Notes under the pieces: generated by a model | What the model saw: the letters and a program-made list of their open reading frames with translations, nothing else | What the model was told of the DNA's origin: nothing | Databases searched by the model: none | In this document: positions 1 to 7,120 of the stretch, piece by piece | Position numbering within the stretch: position 1 is the stretch's first letter | Layout of the letters: every line of letters begins with the position of its first letter | Translations under genes and position numbers: made by a program | Assembly (NCBI GenBank): GCA_900768035.1 | Contig: CAAGBH010000174.1 | Coordinates: 1 to 7,120 of the forward strand | Source: Clostridia bacterium | GTDB lineage: Bacteria > Bacillota > Clostridia > Oscillospirales > Acutalibacteraceae | Direction of reading: 5' to 3' | Length of the DNA stretch: 7,120 nt

Positions 1-917
1 GTGCTGTAATTGAAAACGCAAGAGAAATTCCCGGATTTTTGGAATTTTTCGGTATTGCAAGTCCCACAGTTGTAGATGGTCAACAATTAGCCCAGGGCGG
101 AAAAGCAGTTTTCGGTGAAGCGGCAGATTACGGTGTATTGACAATTTGTTCAATGCTCGCTTGGGGACTTGGTTATTTTGGTATGCCTCAGGTATTACTT
201 CGCTTTATGGCGATTCGCAAAGAGGACGAATTAAAGCGTTCAAGAAGAATTGCTATGGTTTGGGTTCTTATTTCACTTGCTGTTGCAGTATTTATAGGTC
301 TTGTTGGAAGAACACTTGCTCCAACCGAATTTTTAACAAAATCGGCTTCAGAAAGTATCTTTATTTTCCTTTCTAACAGTTATTTGCCACCTATACTTGC
401 AGGTTTCGTTATGGCGGGTATCTTAGCGGCTACCATCAGTTCTTCTGACTCATATTTGCTTATTGCCGCTTCTGCTTTTGCTAAAAACATTTTCCAAGGT
501 GTGTTCAAAAAGAATGCTAATGATAAACAGGTTATGACTGTTACCAGAATCACCTTATTACTAATTGCAGTAATTGCTATTTTTATTGCTTTGGATGAAA
601 ATAGTGTTATTTTCCAAATCGTTTCGTTTGCTTGGGCAGGTTTTGGCGCAACATTCGGACCTCTTATGTTGTTCTCACTTTTCTGGAAACGTACAACCCG
701 TGCAGGCGCTATCGCAGGTATGATAGGCGGTGCCGGAATGGTATTCCTCTGGAAATTAGTTATCAGCCAACTCGGCGGTGCATTTGCAATTTATGAATTG
801 TTGCCTGCATTTATCTTCTCATCAATTTGTATTGTTGCAGTATCTCTCTTAACTAAAAAACCGTCACAAGAAATTTGCGACGATTTTGAAGCAGCAAAAA
901 GAAAAACTGAAATCTAA
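1..917 (+). CDS. putP: Sodium/proline symporter (SSF family), C-terminal part, 5'-partial
   Basis: Integral membrane carrier that probably couples Na+ entry to uptake of proline or a related solute. The frame is open to the left edge (first full codon at base 3), so the N-terminus is missing; 304 residues are visible against about 500 for PutP. Seen: about seven hydrophobic segments; GYFGMPQVLLRFMA (compare GYFGQPHILARFMA in E. coli PutP); ILAATISSSDSYLL, whose Ser-Ser at bases 438-443 aligns with the Na+-binding S340/T341 of E. coli PutP; and SLFWKRTTRAGAIAGMIGG within bases 675-737, which fits the second sodium:solute symporter signature as I recall it. The tail is short, charged and presumably cytoplasmic, ending ...KRKTEI. 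The TTG at 39-41 is an internal codon: conserved family sequence (REIPGF) continues upstream of it. Family membership is firm. The substrate is inferred, because proline, pantothenate and other SSF carriers resemble each other and the usual DSQLL is DSYLL here. The gene converges on fhs and is not part of the purine operon. Confidence 0.85.
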   Translation, partial: AVIENAREIPGFLEFFGIASPTVVDGQQLAQGGKAVFGEAADYGVLTICSMLAWGLGYFGMPQVLLRFMAIRKEDELKRSRRIAMVWVLISLAVAVFIGLVGRTLAPTEFLTKSASESIFIFLSNSYLPPILAGFVMAGILAATISSSDSYLLIAASAFAKNIFQGVFKKNANDKQVMTVTRITLLLIAVIAIFIALDENSVIFQIVSFAWAGFGATFGPLMLFSLFWKRTTRAGAIAGMIGGAGMVFLWKLVISQLGGAFAIYELLPAFIFSSICIVAVSLLTKKPSQEICDDFEAAKRKTEI

Positions 918-928
918 TTTTAAATAAT

Positions 929-964
929 AAAAATGTCTGTCTCAAATTTGAGACAGACATTTTT
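929..964. terminator. Bidirectional intrinsic terminator between convergent genes
   Basis: This is a perfect 36-bp palindrome whose two arms are 929-946 and 947-964, with the core TGTCTGTCTCAAA / TTTGAGACAGACA. Folded as RNA it gives a stem of 11 or more pairs with an AATT loop near 945-948. On the plus strand the stem runs into six T's (961-966). On the minus strand it is followed by five T's (complement of 929-933) and then a further T-rich run. It lies 11 bases after the symporter stop and 11 bases after the fhs stop (read on the minus strand), so it can end both transcription units. That it works in both directions is inferred from the symmetry and placement. Confidence 0.9.
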
Positions 965-975
965 TTATGCCTTGT

Positions 976-2652
976 TTAGAAAAGACCTGAAATTCTACCG
1001 TCGTTATCAACATCAATTCGTTCTGCGGCGGGAACTTTAGGAAGTCCCGGCATTGTCATAATATCGCCTGTGAGAACTACTATAAAGCCTGCGCCTGCAG
1101 AAATTTTAACATTTCTTACAGTTACTTTAAAGCCTGACGGTGCGCCCAACTTTGTGGCATCGTCTGAAAAACTGTATTGTGTTTTAGCAACACAGATAGG
1201 ACAGTCGGCAAAGCCCATTTCGGTTAATTTATCGACTTGTTTTTTAGCGTTAGGTGTTAAGATTACACCGTCACCGCCGTAGATTTTGCGAACAACGGCG
1301 TCAATCTTTTCTTCGATTGAAAGGTTTGATTCATAAGAGAAAGTAAAGTCGCCTTTTTCTTCGTTGCAAAGGCGTACAACCTCTTTTGCCAATTCAATAC
1401 CGCCTTCGCCGCCTTTTGCCCAAACATCAGAAAGAACAACATTTACGTCTAATTCTTTGCATTTTGCAATGATAAAGTCAATTTCCTTATCGGTGTCGGT
1501 GGGGAAGCGGTTAACTGCAACAACACAAGGAAGTTTGTAAACATCCTTAATATTAGAAACGTGTCTTAAAAGGTTTGGAATACCTTTTTCCAAAGCGTCG
1601 ATGTTTTCGTTGTTTAATTCTGTTTTTAAGAGACCGCCGTGCATTTTAAGAGCACGAACAGTAGCAACAACAACAACTGCCGACGGGGTAAGCCCTGCCA
1701 TACGGCATTTAATATCAAGGAATTTTTCAGCACCTAAGTCAGCGCCGAAACCTGCTTCTGTAATAGCATAGTCAGCCAACTTCATTGCCATTTTGGTAGC
1801 AGTAACACTGTTACAGCCGTGAGCAATATTAGCAAATGGACCACCGTGTACTAAAGCGGGAGTACCCTCTAAAGTTTGAACTAAATTTGGTTTAATAGCA
1901 TCTTTTAAAAGTGCAGTCATAGCGCCTTGAGCGTTTAACTGACCGCAGGTTACAGGTTTATCGTCATAGGTGTAACCAACGATGATTTTTGAAAGACGTT
2001 CTTTAAGGTCTAAAATATCTTTTGAAAGACATAAAACAGCCATAATTTCGCTTGCAACAGTAATATCAAAGCCGTCTTCACGGGGAACGCCGTTCACTTT
2101 ACCGCCAAGGCCGTTTGTTATAAAGCGTAATTGACGGTCATTCATATCAACACAGCGTTTCCATGTGATTTTGCGAACATCAATGCCTAAAGCATTACCC
2201 TGATGGATATGGTTGTCAAGCATTGCGGCAAGCAAGTTATTTGCTGCGCCGATTGCATGGAAGTCACCTGTGAAGTGAAGATTAATATCTTCCATCGGTA
2301 CTACCTGTGCATAACCGCCGCCTGCGGCACCGCCTTTAACACCGAATACGGGGCCTAAAGAGGGTTCACGTAAAGCAACGCATACGTTTTCACCTATACG
2401 TCGCATACCATCAGCAAGACCGATTGTTGTGGTGGTTTTACCCTCACCAGCAGGGGTGGGGGTAATAGCCGTTACAAGCACCAATTTTCCGTCTTTTTTT
2501 GCACTTTCATTCATAAGAGAAAGGTCGATTTTTGCTTTATATTTACCGTACTGCTCCAAATATTTTTCGTCAATACCTGCGGTTTTAGCAATTTCGGTAA
2601 TGGGTTGCATTTTGCATTGTTGAGCAATTTCAATATCAGATAAATAAGCCAT
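976..2652 (-). CDS. fhs: Formate-tetrahydrofolate ligase (10-formyl-THF synthetase)
   Basis: Cytoplasmic enzyme: formate + THF + ATP gives 10-formyl-THF + ADP + Pi. The product feeds purine ring carbons C8 and C2 (PurN, PurH) and, through FolD, the rest of one-carbon metabolism; in acetogens the same enzyme serves the Wood-Ljungdahl methyl branch. The ORF is complete at 558 residues, against about 556 in the family. Seen: ATP-binding loop TPTPAGEGKTTT at residues 64-75; first family signature GVKGGAAGGGY at 104-114; second signature VATVRALKMHGG at 329-340; and EGTPALVHGGPFANIAHGCNS around 262-282. The ATG at 2652 is supported by an AAGGTG ribosome binding site 7 bases upstream and by the family-typical opening SDIEIAQ. 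The gene starts 11 bases after the purL stop, so it is almost surely transcribed with purD and purL, and it ends at a strong hairpin. No residue looks damaged. Identification is secure; its main role in purine synthesis is inferred from position. Confidence 0.97.
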   Translation of the reverse strand: MAYLSDIEIAQQCKMQPITEIAKTAGIDEKYLEQYGKYKAKIDLSLMNESAKKDGKLVLVTAITPTPAGEGKTTTTIGLADGMRRIGENVCVALREPSLGPVFGVKGGAAGGGYAQVVPMEDINLHFTGDFHAIGAANNLLAAMLDNHIHQGNALGIDVRKITWKRCVDMNDRQLRFITNGLGGKVNGVPREDGFDITVASEIMAVLCLSKDILDLKERLSKIIVGYTYDDKPVTCGQLNAQGAMTALLKDAIKPNLVQTLEGTPALVHGGPFANIAHGCNSVTATKMAMKLADYAITEAGFGADLGAEKFLDIKCRMAGLTPSAVVVVATVRALKMHGGLLKTELNNENIDALEKGIPNLLRHVSNIKDVYKLPCVVAVNRFPTDTDKEIDFIIAKCKELDVNVVLSDVWAKGGEGGIELAKEVVRLCNEEKGDFTFSYESNLSIEEKIDAVVRKIYGGDGVILTPNAKKQVDKLTEMGFADCPICVAKTQYSFSDDATKLGAPSGFKVTVRNVKISAGAGFIVVLTGDIMTMPGLPKVPAAERIDVDNDGRISGLF

Positions 2653-2659
2653 ATTTTTT

Positions 2660-2665
2660 CACCTT
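2660..2665 (-). promoter_or_regulatory. Ribosome binding site of fhs, overlapping the purL stop codon
   Basis: Read on the minus strand the junction is AAG TAA GGTGAAAAAATATG. The Shine-Dalgarno core AAGGTG uses two bases of the purL TAA stop (2664-2666) and sits 7 bases before the fhs ATG. A ribosome finishing purL therefore ends on top of the fhs initiation site, which favours translational coupling (inference). The site also fixes the fhs start at 2652. Confidence 0.8.
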
Positions 2666-5600
2666 ACTTAAAATATTTTACAGCCGACTCGAACATTTTA
2701 ATATCATAGTCACCCGGAACATTCTTATAAAGACCGTAGCCTTTACGTTCAGAGTGTCCCATTTTACCGAATACACGGCCGTCGGGAGAAGTGATACCCT
2801 CAATCGCATACATTGAATCGTTGGGGTTAAAGTGAACATCACTTGTAGCATTACCCTGTAAATCAACATACTGTGTGGCAATTTGTCCGTTTTTCGCTAA
2901 TTCCTTAATAAGTTCTTCGCTTGCTAAGAAACGTCCCTCACCGTGAGAAATAGGCACATTATATATATCACCAACATTAGTTTGGCTAAGCCATGGTGAT
3001 TTATTAGAAGCAATTCGTGTTCTAACAATTCTCGACTGGTGGCGTGCAATAGTATTAAATGTAAGGGTTGGGCAGTTTTCATCAGTATCAATTATTTTAC
3101 CGTAAGGCACAAGACCCAACTTGATAAGCGCTTGGAAACCGTTACATATACCGCACATAAGACCGTCACGCTTTTCAAGTAATTCGGTTACTTGTTCTTT
3201 AATAGCGCCGTTGCGGAAGAATGCAGTAATAAATTTACCGCTTCCGTCAGGTTCGTCACCGCCTGAGAAACCGCCGGGGATGAATACTATCTGACTGTCT
3301 TTAAGTTTATTAGCAAAGGTTTCAACACTTCTTGCAATACCATCGCTTGACTGGTTGTTAATAACAAAGATTTCAGGTTCAGCACCTGCATCACGCATTG
3401 CCTTTGCAGAGTCAAATTCACAGTTAGTGCCTGGGAATACAGGAATTAATACCTTTGGTTTTGCAACCTTGATAGCGGGTGAAACTCTTGTTTCGGCTTT
3501 GTATTCAAAGTTTTCCATAGGTGTTTTATTATCCTTGATATTGCATCTGAATACGCTTTCAAGTTTGTCTTCATAAATACCTAAAAGTTCATCCAAATTC
3601 AATGTTTCGTCACCGAAAGCAATAGCATTATCATCTGTAATAACACCGATAGTGTTTTTAACATCAACATCTTCGGTTACTTCTAAAATGAATGAGGCAT
3701 AGTTGTAACCAAAAATATCGTTAAGTGTTAAATTGTCAGAGAATTTAAAGCCAAGACCGTTACCAAAGCACATTTTCATAACTGCTTCAGCGATACCGCC
3801 CATACCTAATGTATAAGCCGAAACTGCTTTACCTGAGCGTAAAAGGGAAGTAACTGTTTCGAAAACATTAAGTAATGATTCGGTTTTAGGAAGATTAGTT
3901 TCGTTATCATATTCGGGAGCAACGATAATAACCTTGTTTCCTGCCTTCTTAAATTCAGGAGAAACGATATTATCAACCTTATCAGTTGTAACTGCAAATG
4001 AAACGAGGGTGGGAGGAACATCAAGGTCTTCAAAAGAACCGCTCATTGAGTCCTTACCGCCGATAGAACCGATTCCGAGTTCCATCTGTGCTTTAAACGC
4101 ACCTAAAAGAGCAGACAAAGGTTTGCCCCAGCGCTTGCTGTCTTTACCGAGTTTTTCAAAATATTCTTGGAATGTTAAGTAAACATCTTCAAATTTAGCA
4201 CCTGTTGCAATAAGTTTACATACTGATTCAACAACTGCTAAATAAGCGCCGTGATAAGGGCTTTTTTCGGTAATGAACGGGTTATAACCCCAAGCCATTA
4301 ATGAACAGTCGTTAGTGTGTTTCTTTTCAACGCTGATTTTTTGAACCATTGCCTGAATAGGTGTGATTTGGTTTTTACCGCCGAATGGCATAAGAACTGT
4401 ACCAGCGCCGATAGTAGAGTCAAACTGCTCTGAGAGACCACGTTTAGAACAGATATTAAGGTCATCTGCTAAAGTTTTATAATTTTCAGTAAATGAGCCA
4501 GTGATTTTTTTACTTTCAATAACAGGTTTTGATGCAGTTATTGAAATGTGTTTTTCAGCACCGTTGGAATTTAAAAATTCACGGCTTAGGTCAACAATTG
4601 TCTGACCGTTCCAGTGCATAGTAAGGCGAGGCTCTGCCTTAACCTTAGCAACAACTACTGCCTGTAAGTTTTCTTCGCTTGCAAGGGATAAGAATTTATC
4701 AATATTTTCTTTTTCGATAACAACGGCCATTCTTTCTTGGGATTCACTGATAGCAAGTTCTGTACCGTCAAGACCGTCATATTTTTTAGGTACTGCATTA
4801 AGGTCGATTTCAAGACCGTCTGCAAGTTCACCTATAGCAACCGAAACACCGCCTGCGCCGAAGTCATTACAGCGTTTAATCATTTTAGTAGCAACGGGGT
4901 TGCGGAAAAGTCTTTGAAGTTTGCGTTCTTCAGGTGCATTACCTTTTTGAACTTCTGCACCGCAAGACTCTAAAGATTCTAATGTGTGTGATTTTGAAGA
5001 ACCTGTAGCACCGCCACAACCGTCACGGCCTGTACTACCGCCTAAAAGAATAACAACATCGCCGTCTTCGGGACATTCACGTCTTACATTTTCTTGAGGA
5101 GCGGCGGCAACAACTGCGCCGATTTCCATTCTCTTTGCGGCATATCCGTCGTGATATATTTCGTCAACGATACCTGTTGCAAGACCGATTTGGTTACCAT
5201 AAGAAGAATAACCGTCAGCCGCAGTGGTTACGATTTTACGTTGGGGAAGTTTGCCCGCCATAGTTTCGTTAACACTCTTAAGCGGATTGGCAGCGCCTGT
5301 AACACGCATAGCGCCGTAAACATAACTTCTGCCTGAAAGCGGGTCACGGATAGCACCGCCGATACAGGTAGCAGCACCGCCAAAAGGTTCAATTTCGGTT
5401 GGGTGGTTGTGGGTTTCATTTTTAAAGAGAAGTAACCATTTTTCTGTTACGCCGTCAACTTCAACATCAATCTTTACAGTGCAAGCATTGATTTCTTCAG
5501 ATTCATCCAATTTATCGAGTTTACCGCCTTTTTTGAGTTGTTTAACAGCGATTGTAGCCAAGTCCATAAGGCAAATCGGCTTTGTTCTTCCCAAATCTTT

Positions 5601-6356
5601 ACGAATTTGCAAATATTCGTTATAAGTTTTTTGCAAAAGTTCGTCTTCAAAAGTAACATTATCAATGTTAGTAAGGAAGGTGGTATGACGGCAGTGGTCA
5701 GACCAATATGTATCTATCATACGAATTTCGGTGATAGTTGGGTTTCTGTTTTCGGTTTTGAAATATTCCTGACAGAAAGTAATATCGTCTGCATCCATTG
5801 CAAGACCGTACTTTTTAACAAAGTCTTCAAGACCGTTTCTGTCAAGGTCTAAAAATCCGTTAAGGGTTTCAACGGTTGTTGGAATATCATAATTAACCTT
5901 TAAGGTTTCATAGGTGTCAAGTGTTGCTTCTCTTGCTTCAACAGGGTTGATAACATATTTTTTGATGCTTGCAAGGTCGCTGTCACTTATATCACCGTAA
6001 AGGCAGTAAACTTTTGCGGTTTTAACTGTGGGGCGCTCTTTTTGAGAGATAATCTGTATACACTGTGCGGCAGAATCTGCTCTCTGGTCGTACTGACCGG
6101 GCAAAAATTCAGTTGCAAAAACAGTAGCGCCGTTAGTATCAATCTCAGCAGTTGCAATATCGAGTTGAGGCTCTGAAAATACAGTATTTACTGCATAGTC
6201 AAATAAGTCTTTTTCGATATTTTCAACATCATAACGGTTGATAACACGAACATCTGTAACAGATTCAATCTGCAAAAGGTTGTTGATATTACCAAGCAAG
6301 CCTTTTGCTTCGTTTGCAAGTTCTTTTTTCTTTTCAACATATATACGGTATACCAT
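2664..6356 (-). CDS. purL: Phosphoribosylformylglycinamidine synthase, single-chain clade II form
   Basis: Fourth step of de novo purine synthesis: FGAR + glutamine + ATP gives FGAM + glutamate + ADP + Pi, in the cytoplasm. The ORF is complete at 1230 residues and joins in one chain what many Bacillota split into PurS, PurL and PurQ. Domains, roughly: PurS-like N-terminal part 1-150; linker; first AIRS-like synthase half about 210-590, with TYWSDHCRHTTF (216-227), ETHNHPTEIEPFGGAA (314-329) and RDGCGGATGSS (444-454); second half about 645-930, with GSIGGKDSMSGSF (763-775); class I glutamine amidotransferase about 967-1230. In the last, FPGTNCEFDSAKAM (974-987) and IPGGFSGGDEPDG (1026-1038) precede the nucleophile Cys1071 in CGICNGFQ (bases 3144-3146), and GHSER supplies His1201 and Glu1203. 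All catalytic residues I can align are present. The start is the ATG at 6356, which shares one base with the purD stop and has a GGAGGT site 9 bases upstream. Slightly shorter than the roughly 1295-residue E. coli enzyme, as expected for the clostridial clade. Confidence 0.97.
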   Translation of the reverse strand: MVYRIYVEKKKELANEAKGLLGNINNLLQIESVTDVRVINRYDVENIEKDLFDYAVNTVFSEPQLDIATAEIDTNGATVFATEFLPGQYDQRADSAAQCIQIISQKERPTVKTAKVYCLYGDISDSDLASIKKYVINPVEAREATLDTYETLKVNYDIPTTVETLNGFLDLDRNGLEDFVKKYGLAMDADDITFCQEYFKTENRNPTITEIRMIDTYWSDHCRHTTFLTNIDNVTFEDELLQKTYNEYLQIRKDLGRTKPICLMDLATIAVKQLKKGGKLDKLDESEEINACTVKIDVEVDGVTEKWLLLFKNETHNHPTEIEPFGGAATCIGGAIRDPLSGRSYVYGAMRVTGAANPLKSVNETMAGKLPQRKIVTTAADGYSSYGNQIGLATGIVDEIYHDGYAAKRMEIGAVVAAAPQENVRRECPEDGDVVILLGGSTGRDGCGGATGSSKSHTLESLESCGAEVQKGNAPEERKLQRLFRNPVATKMIKRCNDFGAGGVSVAIGELADGLEIDLNAVPKKYDGLDGTELAISESQERMAVVIEKENIDKFLSLASEENLQAVVVAKVKAEPRLTMHWNGQTIVDLSREFLNSNGAEKHISITASKPVIESKKITGSFTENYKTLADDLNICSKRGLSEQFDSTIGAGTVLMPFGGKNQITPIQAMVQKISVEKKHTNDCSLMAWGYNPFITEKSPYHGAYLAVVESVCKLIATGAKFEDVYLTFQEYFEKLGKDSKRWGKPLSALLGAFKAQMELGIGSIGGKDSMSGSFEDLDVPPTLVSFAVTTDKVDNIVSPEFKKAGNKVIIVAPEYDNETNLPKTESLLNVFETVTSLLRSGKAVSAYTLGMGGIAEAVMKMCFGNGLGFKFSDNLTLNDIFGYNYASFILEVTEDVDVKNTIGVITDDNAIAFGDETLNLDELLGIYEDKLESVFRCNIKDNKTPMENFEYKAETRVSPAIKVAKPKVLIPVFPGTNCEFDSAKAMRDAGAEPEIFVINNQSSDGIARSVETFANKLKDSQIVFIPGGFSGGDEPDGSGKFITAFFRNGAIKEQVTELLEKRDGLMCGICNGFQALIKLGLVPYGKIIDTDENCPTLTFNTIARHQSRIVRTRIASNKSPWLSQTNVGDIYNVPISHGEGRFLASEELIKELAKNGQIATQYVDLQGNATSDVHFNPNDSMYAIEGITSPDGRVFGKMGHSERKGYGLYKNVPGDYDIKMFESAVKYFK

Positions 6357-7120
6357 TAGTCAAGTACCTCCAATGCCTTTTTGCCAATATCTTTACGGTA
6401 AAACGCATTACCGAAATCAACCTTTTTAACATTCTCATAAGCGAGAGCCAAAGCAGTTTTTAAGTCATCAGCGGTTGCAGTAACACCGAGCACTCGACCG
6501 CCTGCGGTTTTCAAAACGCCGTCGTCAAGTTTTGCGCCCGCAACATAAACCTTATCTTCAACAGTTTTGTCGATATTAAGTTCAAAACCGCTTTCATATT
6601 TTTGCGGATAACCGCTTGATGCCATAACAACGCAAGCGGCGGCGCCGTCTTTGAATTTAACTTGAGTTTCATTCAAAGTGCCGTTTGTGGTGGCTTGCAT
6701 AATTGTTAAAAGGTCGCTTTCAAGCAAGGGAAGAACAACCTGAGTTTCAGGGTCACCGAAACGGCAGTTATATTCAATAACCTTAGGACCTTTTTCTGTG
6801 AGCATCAAACCGAAGTAAAGACAGCCTTTAAAGGTTCTGTTTTCGCTGTTCATAGCGTTGATTGTTGGAATGAAGATTTTTTCCATACATTCTTTTGCTA
6901 TGTCATCAGTGTAGTAGGGGTTGGGGGCAACAGTACCCATACCGCCTGTGTTAAGACCCTTATCACCGTCCAAAGCACGCTTATGGTCCATTGAAGAAAC
7001 CATGGGCACAACGGTTTTACCGTCTGTGAAAGATAAAACTGAAACTTCGGGACCTGTTAAAAATTCTTCTATAACAACATTGTTACCGCTTTCACCGAAG
7101 ATTTTATCTTCCATCATAGA
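6356..7120 (-). CDS. purD: Phosphoribosylamine-glycine ligase (GAR synthetase), C-terminal part, 5'-partial
   Basis: Second step of purine synthesis: phosphoribosylamine + glycine + ATP gives GAR + ADP + Pi; soluble ATP-grasp enzyme. About 254 residues are visible of a usual 420-430, so roughly 170 N-terminal residues (the N domain and the first part of the ATP-grasp fold) lie beyond the right edge. The frame is open to base 7120; the ATG at 7115-7117 is internal, since it falls just before the ATP-grasp strand (VVIEEFLTGPEVSVL) rather than at the protein's N-terminus. Seen: MDHKRALDGDKGLNTGGMG, the family's substrate/ATP-binding stretch; VIEYNCRFGDPETQ with the GARS signature RFGDPETQ at bases 6740-6763; and the C-terminal domain GGRVLGVTATADDL...FYRKDIG. 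The TAA stop overlaps the purL ATG by one base (TAATG), and the 3' end also carries the purL ribosome binding site. purD followed by a large purL is the usual tail of clostridial pur operons. No frameshift is seen. Confidence 0.97.
   Translation of the reverse strand, partial: SMMEDKIFGESGNNVVIEEFLTGPEVSVLSFTDGKTVVPMVSSMDHKRALDGDKGLNTGGMGTVAPNPYYTDDIAKECMEKIFIPTINAMNSENRTFKGCLYFGLMLTEKGPKVIEYNCRFGDPETQVVLPLLESDLLTIMQATTNGTLNETQVKFKDGAAACVVMASSGYPQKYESGFELNIDKTVEDKVYVAGAKLDDGVLKTAGGRVLGVTATADDLKTALALAYENVKKVDFGNAFYRKDIGKKALEVLD
6366..6371 (-). promoter_or_regulatory. Ribosome binding site of purL, inside the purD 3' end
   Basis: Read on the minus strand the sequence is GGAGGT, then nine bases, then ATG. 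This near-perfect Shine-Dalgarno lies within the last codons of purD (Glu-Val of ...LEVLD) and decides the purL start at 6356. Together with the TAATG overlap it allows both re-initiation by ribosomes leaving purD and independent loading. Confidence 0.85.

Noticed and set aside
39..41. TTG as the start of the symporter gene
   Set aside because: The frame stays open to the left edge and the upstream codons (ENAREIPGF) continue family sequence; the visible part is only the C-terminal three-fifths of an SSF protein.
918..975. Possible small RNA, riboswitch or operator between the convergent genes
   Set aside because: The stretch is only 58 bases, the hairpin with T-tracts accounts for it, and both flanking genes end here, so a leader regulator would have nothing to control.
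2668..2680. AT-rich tract (TGTAAAATATTTT on the minus strand) that resembles a -10 box before fhs
   Set aside because: It is the end of the purL coding sequence (VKYF), and I see no matching -35 box at proper spacing; operon transcription explains fhs better.
3806..4033. Alternative-frame minus-strand ORF of 75 codons inside purL
   Set aside because: A shifted-frame shadow of purL with no motif; purL's own frame here encodes conserved synthase sequence with no frameshift.
5538..5852. Plus-strand ORF of 104 codons antisense to purL
   Set aside because: The longest of several antisense frames in purL. Its translation is low-complexity and Cys/Phe/Ser-rich with no recognisable motif, there is no convincing ribosome binding site, and purL is intact and conserved across it.
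7115..7117. ATG as the start of purD
   Set aside because: It lies in the middle of the ATP-grasp domain; the frame continues to base 7120 and about 170 N-terminal residues are expected beyond the window.

Overview
The window is a compact, fully coding stretch of chromosome. It looks like a moderately AT-rich Bacillota genome, most likely a clostridial (Clostridia/Oscillospiraceae-like) anaerobe. The grounds are a single-chain clade II PurL of 1230 residues placed directly after purD, a monofunctional formate-tetrahydrofolate ligase next to it, strong GGAGG-type ribosome binding sites, and AT-rich codon choice. The genus cannot be fixed from these genes alone.

Layout. Bases 1-917 (+ strand) hold the C-terminal 304 residues of a sodium/solute symporter of the SSF family, closest to sodium/proline symporters (PutP); its N-terminus lies before the window. 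Bases 918-975 are the only gap of note. They carry a perfect 36-bp palindrome flanked by T-tracts on both strands, which reads as one terminator shared by two convergent transcription units. From 976 to the right-hand edge, everything is one minus-strand operon segment, in transcription order purD (C-terminal part, 7120-6356), purL (6356-2664) and fhs (2652-976).

How the genes work together. PurD makes GAR from phosphoribosylamine, glycine and ATP. PurL converts FGAR to FGAM using glutamine and ATP. Fhs makes 10-formyl-THF from formate, THF and ATP, the formyl donor for the PurN (GAR to FGAR) and PurH (AICAR to FAICAR) steps. So the last gene of the operon supplies the one-carbon cofactor for the pathway encoded upstream. 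purD and purL share one base (TAATG), and the fhs Shine-Dalgarno overlaps the purL stop, which suggests translational coupling. The operon's promoter and any purine riboswitch or PurR site must lie beyond the right edge and are not visible.

I see no mobile element, CRISPR array, RNA gene or new defence-like system. The region is ordinary housekeeping DNA; the findings are modest points about operon architecture and the symporter's binding-site motif.
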